From NCBI GenBank assembly GCA_009917455.1, contig QZDS01000039.1, forward strand, positions 1 to 43,103: a stretch of DNA of 43,103 nucleotides, read 5' to 3'. Positions 31,213 to 39,874 of the stretch are shown piece by piece. The number at the start of each line of letters is the position of its first letter. Position 1 is the stretch's first letter. This DNA is from a bacterium 1xD8-48 (lineage in GTDB: Bacteria > Bacillota > Clostridia > Lachnospirales > Lachnospiraceae). Position numbers and translations under genes: made by a program. The notes under the pieces are model-generated. The model ran no database searches. It worked only from the letters and a program-made list of their open reading frames with translations, and was not told the origin of the DNA.

Positions 31213-31857
31213 TCAACTGATACGGAATTGCCCGATTAATCTGTTCAGTGTATCAGCCTGCTCGGATAATTCCCTGGAGACTACGGCGCTTTCCTCAGCG
31301 GCGGAAGAGTTCGTCTGCACCACTCTGGAAATTTCCCTGATTCCCTCCTCCACGGCGGCTATCTTCTGCGACTGCTGTGCGCTGGCGGAGGCAATGTCAT
31401 CCATCAGTATTTTAATCGACTGGATACAGTCATTGATAACCCGCATTGCCGAAACTACATGGTCGGTGGATTCTGTCCCCGCCTTTATATCCTGGACGGA
31501 GCGTCCGATGAGAACGCCGGTGTTCTGGGCGGCTTCGCCGGATTTTGAGGCAAGGCTGCGAACCTCGTTGGCAACAACCAGAAAGCCTTTTCCGGCAGCG
31601 CCGGCGCGGGCCGCTTCCACAGAAGCGTTCAATGACAGAATATTCGTCTGGAGAGCAATGTCTTCAATTGTCTTTACAATGCTGCTGATTTTAACGGAGG
31701 ACTGGTCAATATTTCTTGTAGCCTCCATCAGCTGCGCCATTTTCTCATCCGCCTCGATGGCGTATCCGTTTGCCTTGTCTACCAGTTCGCTGGCATTGCC
31801 GCACTGTACGGCATTGCTTTGAATCTGAGAAGTTATTTCCGTTACATTACTTACCCG
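31213..31857 (-). pseudogene. C-terminal signalling fragment of a methyl-accepting chemotaxis protein
   Basis: The frame gives about 213 residues of a chemotaxis receptor cytoplasmic domain, including the conserved hairpin 'IEDIALQTNILSLNASVEAARAGAAGKGFLVVANEVRSLASKSGEAAQNT' that contacts CheA/CheW. The C-terminus ends normally. At the N-terminal side the family pattern starts abruptly at 'RVSNVTEITSQIQSNAV'. The 22 residues upstream (from an ATG near 31920) are antisense to the adjacent plus-strand fragment and are not receptor-like. Membrane helices, sensory domain and HAMP are missing. I call it a truncated remnant; expression of a soluble signalling domain cannot be excluded. Confidence 0.8.
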
Positions 31858-32024
31858 TTTATATCGGCTCTGCCTGGCGTGATGTTTCCTATGCTGGTTC
31901 CGATGGAAAAAAGCATCCATTTACGATCCGTACCGTGTATGAAATAATAGAACGCAACATCGACAGACGGGGACAGTATCTTTTTCCGGCAGACGTGGAA
32001 GTCAACATGTGGGATGTCAATGGG
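31857..32024 (+). pseudogene. Unidentified coding-like fragment at the rearrangement junction
   Basis: In one forward frame this stretch reads 'YIGSAWRDVSYAGSDGKKH' then 'YEIIERNIDRRGQYLFPADVEVNMWD', which has protein-like composition, before the frame loses sense at the start of the isomerase fragment. I do not recognise it. It is bounded by the chemotaxis remnant on one side and the isomerase fragment (different frame) on the other, so it is probably a scrap of a third gene. Confidence 0.3.
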
Positions 32025-32986
32025 CTTTTGACGGCGTACCTGAGGAGAACAGCCTGTATTTGAATTATGGAGGTGTCAGAATAGAATCTCCGGCAATGAA
32101 TTTGATTTTGTATCAGCCGCGGGAAACACTGGGAGAAAAAAATTATGCCAGATTCGGAGCTGAATTTCCTATTCGTTTTGATTTTCTTGACACGATGGAC
32201 GGACAGAACTTAAGCCTGCAGGTTCATCCTCTTACGGATTATATTCACCGGAAATTTGGAATGGCCTATACTCAGGATGAAAGTTACTACATATTAGATA
32301 CCGGAGAGAGAGGCGGAGTTTATCTGGGATTAAAAGAAAACATAAATAATGACCAGATGATTAAAGACCTGGAAGAAGCTCAGCAGGGTGGGGACCCTTT
32401 TGATGCTGAAAAATATGTTAATTTCTTTCCGGCAAAAAAGCATGACCATTTTCTGATTCCAGCCGGAACAATCCACTGCTCCTCTAAAAATTGTATGGTA
32501 CTTGAAGTCAGCGCTACACCTTACATTTTTACCTTTAAACTTTGGGACTGGGGACGTGTTGGTTTGGACGGAAGACCCCGCCCTATTCATATTGAAGATG
32601 GAAAGAACGTCCTTCAGTTTAACCGTACAACATCATGGGTAAAAGATAATTTATTAAATTCCTTTCAGGAGTTAGAAAGGAACTCAGATTATATGAGGGT
32701 GAGAACTGGCCTTCACGAGTTGGAGTTTATTGAAACAGAGGTATTAACCGTTCATACCAAGGCACCGATAGGATATGACGGTGAAATGGCAATGTGCAAT
32801 TTGGTGGATGGAAAAGCTGCTATAATAGAAAGTATTGACAATGCATTTCCATCCTACTGTCTGCATTACGCCGAGACCGTTATCCTTCCGGCGAAAGCAG
32901 GACAATGTTCTATTCGTCCAGCAGTGCCAGGAGAGGATATAAAATTTTTAAAAGCAAGCATTCGGCATTGCACAGGAAGCAGGTAA
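32009..32986 (+). pseudogene. 5'-truncated class I mannose-6-phosphate isomerase
   Basis: The 325-residue frame carries the catalytic region of a type I phosphomannose isomerase: 'WAFDGVPEENSLYL', 'FGAEFPIRFDFLDTMDGQNLSLQVHPLTDYI' (zinc-site His), 'YTQDESYYILDTGE' (Glu) and 'HDHFLIPAGTIHCS', then 'FTFKLWDWGRVGLDGRPRPIH'. The long clostridial form that it matches has about 250 more residues in front, which are absent. The frame begins at the ATG 32009 with no ribosome site and in a different frame from the preceding fragment. Codon use is more AT-rich than its neighbours. I treat it as a truncated gene; the catalytic core alone could still fold. Confidence 0.7.
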
Positions 32987-33007
32987 TGGGTATAACAGCT
33001 ATAAATT

Positions 33008-34123
33008 TCAAAGCGCTTTTTTTACAGAAATCGCTTTTACAGGACACATTTCCTGACAGCAGAAGCAGGAAATACAGCCCTTTTTCCGGAACTTTGCTTT
33101 TCCGTTTTCAACCTTTATGACATGAGCCGGACAGCTCTCCGCGCATTTGCCGCACCCCACGCATACATCGCGGTTAAGCTGGGGATAGGATTTCATCAGA
33201 CGTTCGGCAAAAAACAGAAAAGATTTTTTAAGAAAGCCGGGTACGTTGCCGGTAAAATCCAGCTTCTTTGTGTCGGGCATCTGAAAAGGAGTCAGATTTT
33301 CCGGCACAGCATCGCCAACTAACGTAATTTCATCAGGCCTGGCAAGACCAACCTCTGCCGCCTGCCGTATCATCTCGATTTTCATGGGGTCAATGCCCAT
33401 AAGAGTGGCGGCAAAATAATCCTGGGTATAAAAATCCCTGGCGGCAAGAAGCATATAAAGAGGGTGGGAAGTGCCTCCGGTGGGACCGTTTCCCTCCATT
33501 GCGTCGATGGCGTCAATGATAGTGAGTTGAGGGTTTACGGTCTGGGCAAGCTCAAGAAGCATCCGGGAAAAATCGGAAAGGTTCGGCCAGAGATAATGCA
33601 TCTGGGGCTTTTCCAGTCCCGGTATCACGCCGAAAAGATTTTTTATTCCGCCCGAGTATCCGGTCATGGCATGGGTCTTTAGCTTGCAGATGTTGATAAC
33701 ATAGTCTGCCGTAAGCACAGGGGTAATAATGTGAAAGGAGTGGTTGGCAAATCCTTTTGGACAGTCCACCGTCCGGGCGGAAAAATCCATATTCATCTTA
33801 AGCTGGGGAGTCAGTTCCTTTACGCCGCAGACATGGTATATGTTTTTCATATATTCCGCATTATAAAGCCCTCCCGAGCTTTCGGCGAGGGTGATATCTT
33901 TTACGCCGTGTTCAGTGAGCCAGCGGACCACGGCTTTGATTACCAGCGGATGGGTGGTTACGGGAAATTCCGGTTTTTTTGCCATAATCAGATTGGGTTT
34001 AATAACCACTTTTAATCCCGGCCTCATATCGCCGGCAATGCCAAGGGCTTCCATAGCCCTGCAGACGGCGGGGTAAATCAGCTCTTCCTTATATTCGGGT
34101 ACATGGTATAATGTTTGAATCAT
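33008..34123 (-). CDS. DUF362 protein with C-terminal two-cluster ferredoxin domain
   Basis: This is a 371-residue cytosolic protein. Residues 1-290 are a DUF362 domain ('KVVIKPNLIMAKKPEFPVTTHP', 'AESSGGLYNAEYMKNIYHVCG', 'INICKLKTHAMTGYSGGIKNLFGVIPG', 'AIDAMEGNGPTGG'). The C-terminus (about 315-371) holds two 4Fe-4S motifs, CVGCGKCAESCP and CISCFCCQEMCP. DUF362-ferredoxin fusions are common in anaerobes and are thought to be redox proteins, but their reaction is not known. AAAGGAA before the start supports ATG 34123. It is intact although both neighbours are decayed. Confidence 0.9.
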   Translation of the reverse strand: MIQTLYHVPEYKEELIYPAVCRAMEALGIAGDMRPGLKVVIKPNLIMAKKPEFPVTTHPLVIKAVVRWLTEHGVKDITLAESSGGLYNAEYMKNIYHVCGVKELTPQLKMNMDFSARTVDCPKGFANHSFHIITPVLTADYVINICKLKTHAMTGYSGGIKNLFGVIPGLEKPQMHYLWPNLSDFSRMLLELAQTVNPQLTIIDAIDAMEGNGPTGGTSHPLYMLLAARDFYTQDYFAATLMGIDPMKIEMIRQAAEVGLARPDEITLVGDAVPENLTPFQMPDTKKLDFTGNVPGFLKKSFLFFAERLMKSYPQLNRDVCVGCGKCAESCPAHVIKVENGKAKFRKKGCISCFCCQEMCPVKAISVKKAL

Positions 34124-34214
34124 ACAGGTTCCTTTCTCCCGGAAAAGTCCGGGTGCTTATCTCAGGACAGATTTATTTTATCATCAGGGAGCCTGTTTGA
34201 AAAGATGGTGTGTC

Positions 34215-35115
34215 AGGGTTGTTTCATGAAGAATAATAGAAAATAATAATAAAAAGAAAGGACGGTCTCAAAGATAAATGCGGAACAGGCACGGCTGCTG
34301 GAAAAAACAGGGGTGGATATTTCCGTGTGCTGAAAAAGGATTCCGGACAGAGCCATTCCTGGAATATATGAGGGCGGTGCCGGACCCCAGATGCGGCCGG
34401 GAAACCAAACATGCCCACGGGGAAGTGCTGGTATGCCTTGTGGCCGGTTTCCTTGCGGGGAAGACGACGATACGCAGGAGCCTCAGATGGTGTAAAAAGC
34501 ATCTGGAAGAACTGAGGGAGTATCTTCCATTAAAAAATGGCATCGCCTCCCCGTACACAGCGTGTCGGCTCCTGTCAGGAATGGATGAGGAACTGTTGGC
34601 GCTTGAATTTATGGAATGGATTGGAGAGAGCGTGAACACGAAAGGGATTCCTCTTGCGGTGGATGGGAAAGCCTTGCGTGTTGCAATGGAGAAGGTGAAA
34701 GATTTCCGGGCGCCAATGGTCCTGAGTGCAATCAATGCAGTAACAGGAGTGGTGGTGGCACAGATGCCATAAAAAATAAGGACTGTGAGATTAAAGCGAT
34801 ACCGGAACTATTGAAACTGCTGGATATAAAGGGAAGCACCGTCACGACAGACGCGGTGGGGACCCAGACGCAGATCATGGAGCAGATATTTTCCCAGGAG
34901 GGGCACATTTTGCTGATGGTTAAAAAGAACCAGCCGCAGTCCGAAACCTGACCGGATGAAGAAACCGGAAAAGGTATCCAGAAAACAGGTATGATTTCAG
35001 ACATGGAACTGACCGCAGAAGAAGCAGGCCGGATAAAAAGGGAGCACTGGGCAGTTGAAAACAGCGGTGCCCCTTATTTGAGAAGGGAATATGACTTCAG
35101 CGGAATAGCCGGTTT
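34215..35115 (+). pseudogene. Decayed ISAs1-type transposase
   Basis: The frame 34278-34772 reads like the N-terminal half of an ISAs1-family transposase: 'FLEYMRAVPDPRCGRETKHAHGEVLVCLVAGFLAGKTTIRRSLRWCKKHLEELREYLPLKNGIASPYT' and 'MEWIGESVNTKGIPLAVDGKALR'. A frameshift near 34760 moves the match to another frame ('AIPELLKLLDIKGSTVTTDAVGTQTQIMEQIF', 'LLMVKKNQPQSE'). After a stop at 34949 only a scrap, 'REHWAVEN', remains near 35037-35064. CAGGGTTG at 34215 could be the left terminal repeat; no matching right end is visible. The element cannot move by itself. Confidence 0.85.
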
Positions 35116-35239
35116 TTATTGATAAAAAAGTATACAGGATTTGAAAAAAGTGTAAATAAGATAAGGGGGATATTTTGCGCTTTTTTACCGAATGTGAGCG
35201 GCTGATAGGGAAGAAAGACTATGAGAGCGTTAATCAGTC

Positions 35240-35268
35240 TTTACACTTATATCACTTATTGATATAAT
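35240..35268 (+). promoter_or_regulatory. Promoter of the 47-residue gene
   Basis: TTTACA (35240-35245) and TATAAT (35263-35268) are 17 bases apart. The -35 box is embedded in a TTACACTT motif copy, so a protein recognising that motif would control it. Confidence 0.6.
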
Positions 35269-35312
35269 GGAACTATCAAAGAAGAAGGTATTTATGGAAA
35301 GTAGGTGATAGA

Positions 35313-35456
35313 ATGGGAATGACCAATAAGCAATTTCAGGGGTTTGTCAGGCTTACCTTAGCTCAGATTGAAAGGGCTTTAAAGGAATCACCTGATAATA
35401 AAGAATTGCAGGAATTAAAGGACATCTTTCAAAATATGTTGGAAGATGGCAATTAA
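35313..35456 (+). CDS. Small 47-residue hypothetical protein
   Basis: ATG 35313 to TAA 35454-35456 encodes 47 residues beginning MGMTNKQFQGFVRLTLAQIE, with predicted helices and a charged second half (ESPDNKELQELKDIFQNMLE). AGGTGAT at 35303-35309 is a usable ribosome site, and a good promoter lies 45 bases upstream. It is lower in GC than the surroundings. I recognise no function; similar short proteins starting MTNKQF occur in Clostridia. No partner gene such as a toxin is adjacent. Confidence 0.6.
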   Translation: MGMTNKQFQGFVRLTLAQIERALKESPDNKELQELKDIFQNMLEDGN

Positions 35457-35563
35457 ATCCGAATAATTTACCTAAGAAAAGTGTAAGGCCTTTGAATTTT
35501 CGAAGTCTTTACACTTTTATAATAAGGAATATTTATAAAAAAAGCGCAAAAGGGACTGAAGAC

Positions 35564-36304
35564 ATGGCGGAATACCAAAATTATATATTTGATTTGTACG
35601 GAACCTTAGTGGACATCAATACCAACGAGGCGAAAGCCTCCCTGTGGAAAAACATGGCGTGGCTTTTTTCCATGATGGGAGCGTCTTATGAGCCCGCGGA
35701 ACTCAAAAAAATGTATAAAAAGCTTTATGCGGAGGAGACCGGGAGGAATCTTCTGCGGGTTCGGGAGGAGCTTAAGGACAATCAAATCACAGCGGGCGAG
35801 GTGGAGATTCATTTAGAGGACGTATTTGAGAAGCTTTTTGCGGACAAGGGCGTGGAAATCGACAGAAAGCAGGCATGGCAGATAAGCCTGATGTTCAGAA
35901 GCCTTTCCATGAACGGAATCAGGCTCTGCGAGGGTGTGGAAGAATTGTTTAAACGGCTTAAGGAAGCGGGGAAAAAGATTTATCTTCTTTCCAATGCTCA
36001 GAGAATGTTTACCGAGCCGGAAATGAAGCTGTTGGGACTTTCCGACTGCTTCGACGGCATTTTATATTCTTCCGATGCGGACGTAAAAAAGCCTTCTTTT
36101 TATTTTTATGATGCAATCTTTCAGAAATACGGATTAAAAAAGGAAGAAAGCGTTATGATAGGTAATGAGTATCATGCGGACATTCTGGGAGCCGATAATT
36201 ATGGAATAGACAGCATGTATGTGTTTACCGCCCAGTCAGGCAGGGAACCAGCCGCCCTTCCGGAAAGCTGCAGGCGAATTGAGACGATAGGGGACGTATT
36301 TTGA
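35564..36304 (+). CDS. HAD-like hydrolase
   Basis: This is a 246-residue haloacid dehalogenase superfamily protein. Motif I is 'YIFDLYGTLVD' (nucleophile Asp), with Tyr in place of the second Asp that phosphatases use; this DxYGT form is typical of dehalogenase-like members. A helical cap spans about 20-95. Motif II is 'KKIYLLSNAQ', and the C-terminal part has the Lys of 'SDADVKKPSFYFYDAIFQKYG' and 'VMIGNEYHADILGADNYGI'. The frame is open from 35492 across the AAGTGTAA hairpin, but ATG 35564 gives the family start; the ribosome site is weak. Substrate unknown. It overlaps the next frame region slightly. Confidence 0.88.
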   Translation: MAEYQNYIFDLYGTLVDINTNEAKASLWKNMAWLFSMMGASYEPAELKKMYKKLYAEETGRNLLRVREELKDNQITAGEVEIHLEDVFEKLFADKGVEIDRKQAWQISLMFRSLSMNGIRLCEGVEELFKRLKEAGKKIYLLSNAQRMFTEPEMKLLGLSDCFDGILYSSDADVKKPSFYFYDAIFQKYGLKKEESVMIGNEYHADILGADNYGIDSMYVFTAQSGREPAALPESCRRIETIGDVF

Positions 36305-36330
36305 GGAAATCTGGAGAAAAGAGGGAAATT

Positions 36331-36858
36331 ATGCGGAACATTCCACAGCCTGGACAGGTATACAGGCATTTCAAGGGCAAAATGTACAGAATAGTAACGC
36401 TGGCGGAACACAGCGAGACGGGGGAGGAACTGGTAATCTATCAGGCTCTTTACGGTGATTATAAGGTGTACGCAAGGCCGCTTTCCATGTTTGCGGAGAA
36501 AATTGATAAGGATAAGTATCCTGACGCCGACGCGGAATTTCGTTTTACGCTCCAGAAAGAGCTGATTGAAGTGCCCGTGCCGGAGAAAATGACGAAAGCG
36601 CCGGAAGATACTCCTAAGGAGGACGAGGGCGAATTTAACTTAGACCCATTAATCATTGAATTCCTTGATGCAGACACCTGTGAGAAGCGTCTGAATATTC
36701 TTTCAGCGCTGCGGGAGCGGATTACCGATGATATGATAAATATCATGGCAATCTCCGTCGGCGTTGAAATCAAAGAAGGGGATGTAGAACGGCGGTATGA
36801 CGAGCTTCGGAGCTGCCTTTTAACCTTCGGAAAATATGAGAGCAACCGGCTGAGATAA
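36331..36858 (+). CDS. DUF1653 domain protein
   Basis: This 175-residue protein has an N-terminal DUF1653 domain, about residues 1-65: 'PQPGQVYRHFKGKMYRIVTLAEHSETGEELVIYQALYGDYKVYARPLSMFAEKID'. A linker follows, then a C-terminal helical region 'LDPLIIEFLDADTCEKRLNILSALRERITDDMINIMAISVGVEI'. DUF1653 has no assigned function. The extra C-terminal region is found in clostridial forms. ATG 36331 is chosen because GAGGGAAATT precedes it; a TTG at 36301 would also be in frame. It follows the HAD gene closely and is probably co-transcribed with it. Confidence 0.82.
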   Translation: MRNIPQPGQVYRHFKGKMYRIVTLAEHSETGEELVIYQALYGDYKVYARPLSMFAEKIDKDKYPDADAEFRFTLQKELIEVPVPEKMTKAPEDTPKEDEGEFNLDPLIIEFLDADTCEKRLNILSALRERITDDMINIMAISVGVEIKEGDVERRYDELRSCLLTFGKYESNRLR

Positions 36859-36875
36859 TTGAAACGGCAAAAATG

Positions 36876-36925
36876 TCATCCGTCCTGCGGCGTTTTCGGA
36901 CGAAGGAAGTCCGGCAGGCGGATGA
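36876..36925 (+). other. Branched hairpin upstream of the SfsA-MutY gene
   Basis: TCATCCG (36876-36882) pairs with CGGATGA (36919-36925), CCTGC (36884-36888) with GCAGG (36914-36918), and an inner stem CGGAC (36897-36901) with GTCCG (36909-36913). No U-run follows. It lies 21 bases before the start of the fusion gene and may affect translation or be a weak terminator for the DUF1653 gene. Confidence 0.45.
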
Positions 36926-36946
36926 GAAACCGGAGATGAGGAGAAA

Positions 36947-38677
36947 ATGACATACGATAACATAGAGGAAGCCCGTTTTGAGAGCCGTCCCAACAGGTTC
37001 ATTGCTTACGTGTCGGTTGAAGGAAAACAGGAAAAGGTTCATGTTAAGAATACGGGGCGGTGCCGGGAGCTTCTTACGGAGAACGCGGCGGTGTTTTTAA
37101 ACAAAAGCAAAAATCCGAAAAGAAGTACATGTTACGATTTGGTGGCTGTCCAAAAGGGCAGCCGTTTGATTAACATGGATTCACAGGCGCCTAATAAGAC
37201 CGTGCAGGAATGGCTTGAAAAAGGGGGGCTTTTTCCTGATACGGTGTCGGTAAGGCCGGAGACGACATGGCACAATTCCCGTTTTGACTTTTATGTGGAA
37301 ACGGCAGAGGATAAAATTTTTATCGAGGTGAAAGGGGTTACCCTTGAACAGGAGGATGTCGTACTTTTTCCCGACGCTCCCTCACAGAGGGCGGTAAAGC
37401 ATGTGACGGAGCTGGCGGAGGCTGTAAGGGAGGGTTATAAGGCATATGTGATTTTTGTGGTTCAGATGGAAAATGTAAAATATTTTACGCCGAACAGGAA
37501 GACACAGCCGGAATTTGCCGACGCGCTTCTTGCGGCCAGAGGAGCGGGGGTGCAGATTCTTGCATACGATTGCAAGGTAACGCCGGATTCCATGGAAATA
37601 GGACAAAGCGTCCCGGTAAAATTGTCGGAGATGGAGATTGCCGCAGAACCGCTTCTTTCCTGGTATGATAAAAACAAAAGAACCCTGCCCTGGCGGGAGG
37701 ACCCTACGCCTTACCATGTTTGGGTATCGGAAATTATGCTCCAGCAGACGAGAGTGGAGGCGGTTAGGGGCTATTATGACAGGTTTATGAAAGCTCTGCC
37801 GGATATCGCTCATCTGGCGCAGGCAAAGGATGAGGAGCTCCTGAAGCTTTGGGAGGGGCTTGGCTATTACAATCGGGTCAGAAACATGAAAAAGGCGGCC
37901 CGGATGATTATGGAGGAGTACGGGGGCGTTATGCCGGAGGAATACGAAGACCTCTTAAGGCTTCCCGGAATCGGCAGCTACACGGCCGGAGCCGTCAGCT
38001 CTATCGCCTGCGGGAGGCGGGCTCCGGCCGTGGACGGAAATGTGCTGCGGGTTCTCTCGAGGCTTAAGGGGGACGGGCGGGATATCGCGCGGCAGTCTGT
38101 TCGGGACGACGTCACGGAGGAATTGTGGCGGGATATGGATACGGAGCGGCCCGGAGATTTCAATCAGGCGTTGATGGAGCTTGGGGCGACAGTGTGTATT
38201 CCGGTGGGCGCGCCTCATTGCGGTGAGTGTCCGTGGGAGGCGCTCTGCGCCGCCCACAGGGAGAAAAGAGAACTGGATTTCCCCTTTAAGACACCGAAAA
38301 AACCAAGGACAATCGAAGAAAAGACGGTGCTTGTGATTCTGGATGAAAACAGGGCGGCTTTGCAGAAGCGGCCGGAGGGCGGTCTCCTTGGGGGAATGTA
38401 TGAATTTCCCTGCCTTTCCGGGCATCTTTCCAGACGGCAGGTTCTTGCGTACCTGAAAGAGGAAGGACTTTCGGTGTTAAAAATAGAAAGGCTTGCCGAC
38501 AGTAAGCATATTTTCACCCACAAGGAGTGGCACATGATTGGGTATGCCGTCAGGGTGGACGAGCTGGCAAACAAGAAAAACAGCGGGGATTTGATATTTG
38601 CGAAAAAGCAGGAGGTCAGGGATAAATATCCTGTTCCTTCCGCCTACGGCGCGTATCTTTATAATTTCTTAAGTTGA
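36947..38677 (+). CDS. SfsA-MutY fusion: nuclease-like domain joined to A/G-specific adenine glycosylase
   Basis: This 576-residue protein joins two complete families in one frame. Residues 1-229 are SfsA, a PD-(D/E)XK-fold DNA/RNA nuclease-like protein, with D114 ('SRFDFYVE') and E127-x-K129 ('FIEVKGVTL') in the expected places. Residues from about 235 are MutY: catalytic E262 in 'SEIMLQQTRVEAV', helix-hairpin-helix 'LPGIGSYTAGAVSSIACG', D363 in 'APAVDGNVLRV', and 4Fe-4S cysteines C417, C425, C428, C434 (first gap 7 residues rather than 6). The C-terminal NUDIX-like domain recognises 8-oxoG ('GLLGGMYEFPCL', 'HIFTHKEWHM'). MutY removes adenine opposite 8-oxoG. GAGGAGAAA precedes the ATG. Confidence 0.95.
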   Translation: MTYDNIEEARFESRPNRFIAYVSVEGKQEKVHVKNTGRCRELLTENAAVFLNKSKNPKRSTCYDLVAVQKGSRLINMDSQAPNKTVQEWLEKGGLFPDTVSVRPETTWHNSRFDFYVETAEDKIFIEVKGVTLEQEDVVLFPDAPSQRAVKHVTELAEAVREGYKAYVIFVVQMENVKYFTPNRKTQPEFADALLAARGAGVQILAYDCKVTPDSMEIGQSVPVKLSEMEIAAEPLLSWYDKNKRTLPWREDPTPYHVWVSEIMLQQTRVEAVRGYYDRFMKALPDIAHLAQAKDEELLKLWEGLGYYNRVRNMKKAARMIMEEYGGVMPEEYEDLLRLPGIGSYTAGAVSSIACGRRAPAVDGNVLRVLSRLKGDGRDIARQSVRDDVTEELWRDMDTERPGDFNQALMELGATVCIPVGAPHCGECPWEALCAAHREKRELDFPFKTPKKPRTIEEKTVLVILDENRAALQKRPEGGLLGGMYEFPCLSGHLSRRQVLAYLKEEGLSVLKIERLADSKHIFTHKEWHMIGYAVRVDELANKKNSGDLIFAKKQEVRDKYPVPSAYGAYLYNFLS

Positions 38678-38740
38678 TTCTTTCCGGTAAAATGGGTATG
38701 ATAAATAAAATAACTATCGGATTGGAGAAAACGAGGAGAA

Positions 38741-39766
38741 ATGAAGCTGTTATCTTTTGCAGTGCCCTGTTATAATTCAGCGGCCTATATGAAAAAATGT
38801 GTGGATTCCCTTTTAAAAGGCGGAGAGGACGTGGAAATTCTCATTATTGACGACGGCTCCACCGACGACACAGCCCGGATTGCGGATGAATACGAAGCGG
38901 CTTACCCGTCCATTGTCAGGGTAATCCACAAGGAAAACGGAGGACACGGCTCCGCAGTAAATACCGGAATTGAGAATGCGCAGGGACTGTATTTTAAAGT
39001 AGTGGACAGCGACGACTGGGTGAAGGAGGAAGCTTACGAAAGGATACTTGACGCCTTAAAGGGCCTCACCGGCGGGGAAAAGGTGCTGGATATGCTAATC
39101 AGCAATTTCGTCTACGAAAAGCTGGGGCAGGAGCGGCATAAGGTGATGCGGTACAAACATGCGCTGCCTGTGGACAGGCTTTTTGGCTGGGACGAGGTCA
39201 GGCATTTTCATAAGGGACAGTATATTCTTATGCATTCCGTGATTTTCAGGACAAGACTCCTTAAGGAATGCGGCTTAAAGCTCCCTGAACACACCTACTA
39301 TGTAGACAATCTTTACGTATTTGAGCCCCTTCCCTATGTAAAAAACATGTACTATCTGGACGTGAATTTTTACCGCTATTATATAGGAAGGGAAGGCCAG
39401 TCCGTAAACGAGGATATCATGATAGGGAGAATCGACCAGCAAATCACGGTCAATAAGCTGATGATAGACTATATGACAGAAAATAAAGGTCTGATTGCTC
39501 CTGTAAAAAAAATGAGCCACTATATGACAAGCTATCTGGATATCATAACTACAGTATCTTCGATACTCCTGATTCGTTCAGGCACGAAGGAAAATCTGGC
39601 AAAGAAAAAGGAGCTATGGAATTATTTGAAGAAAAAGGACTGGATTTTATATAGAAAGCTCAGATACGGGTTGCTGGGCCAGTGCATGAACCTTCCCGGA
39701 AGAAGCGGCAGGAGGATTTCTGTGGAAGGGTATAAAATCTGCCGCCGGTTTTTCAATTTCAACTGA
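38741..39766 (+). CDS. Family 2 glycosyltransferase
   Basis: This is a 341-residue GT-A enzyme with 'LLSFAVPCYNSAAYMKKCVDSLL', 'EILIIDDGSTDDTARIADEY', 'ENGGHGSAVNTGIENAQGLYFKVVDSDDW' (metal site DSDDW) and a longer C-terminal region 'YVDNLYVFEPLPYVKNMYYLDVNFYRYYIGREGQSVNEDIM'. It lacks membrane helices. It differs clearly from the glycosyltransferase at 25101 in motif details, so the two are not recent copies. Donor and acceptor unknown. GAGGAG precedes the start; a T-rich hairpin ends the transcript. Confidence 0.9.
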   Translation: MKLLSFAVPCYNSAAYMKKCVDSLLKGGEDVEILIIDDGSTDDTARIADEYEAAYPSIVRVIHKENGGHGSAVNTGIENAQGLYFKVVDSDDWVKEEAYERILDALKGLTGGEKVLDMLISNFVYEKLGQERHKVMRYKHALPVDRLFGWDEVRHFHKGQYILMHSVIFRTRLLKECGLKLPEHTYYVDNLYVFEPLPYVKNMYYLDVNFYRYYIGREGQSVNEDIMIGRIDQQITVNKLMIDYMTENKGLIAPVKKMSHYMTSYLDIITTVSSILLIRSGTKENLAKKKELWNYLKKKDWILYRKLRYGLLGQCMNLPGRSGRRISVEGYKICRRFFNFN

Positions 39767-39786
39767 AGGTCAGCTTACAGGGAACT

Positions 39787-39821
39787 GCGGACAGAGCATG
39801 AAAATGCCCGGCCGCTTTTTT
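39787..39821 (+). terminator. Probable terminator of the glycosyltransferase gene
   Basis: GCGG (39787-39790) with CCGC (39812-39815) and an inner GCAT-GAAA-ATGC stem are followed by six T residues (39816-39821). The internal loop weakens the stem, but the T-run is good. Confidence 0.55.
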
Positions 39822-39874
39822 CCTGTTCAGGGGAATTTGCTTTCCTGAAACGATACATTTTTCTGGTTCATTTT

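Larger units (their letters stand above)
35148..35518. repeat. Two inverted pairs of AAGTGTAA motifs
   Basis: AAGTGTAA occurs at 35148-35155 and 35479-35486; its reverse complement TTACACTT at 35241-35248 and 35509-35516. The inner pair around 35477-35518 extends to 10 bp (AAAAGTGTAA with TTACACTTTT) and can form a hairpin after the small gene. The copy at 35241 overlaps the -35 box of a promoter. The set brackets a small gene and may be operator sites or ends of a small inserted element. Confidence 0.55.

Noticed and set aside
31770..32063. Plus-strand gene starting inside the chemotaxis remnant
   Set aside because: Its first part is antisense to the receptor fragment and its end is out of frame with the isomerase; only the middle (31857-32024) looks coding, so it is listed as a fragment.
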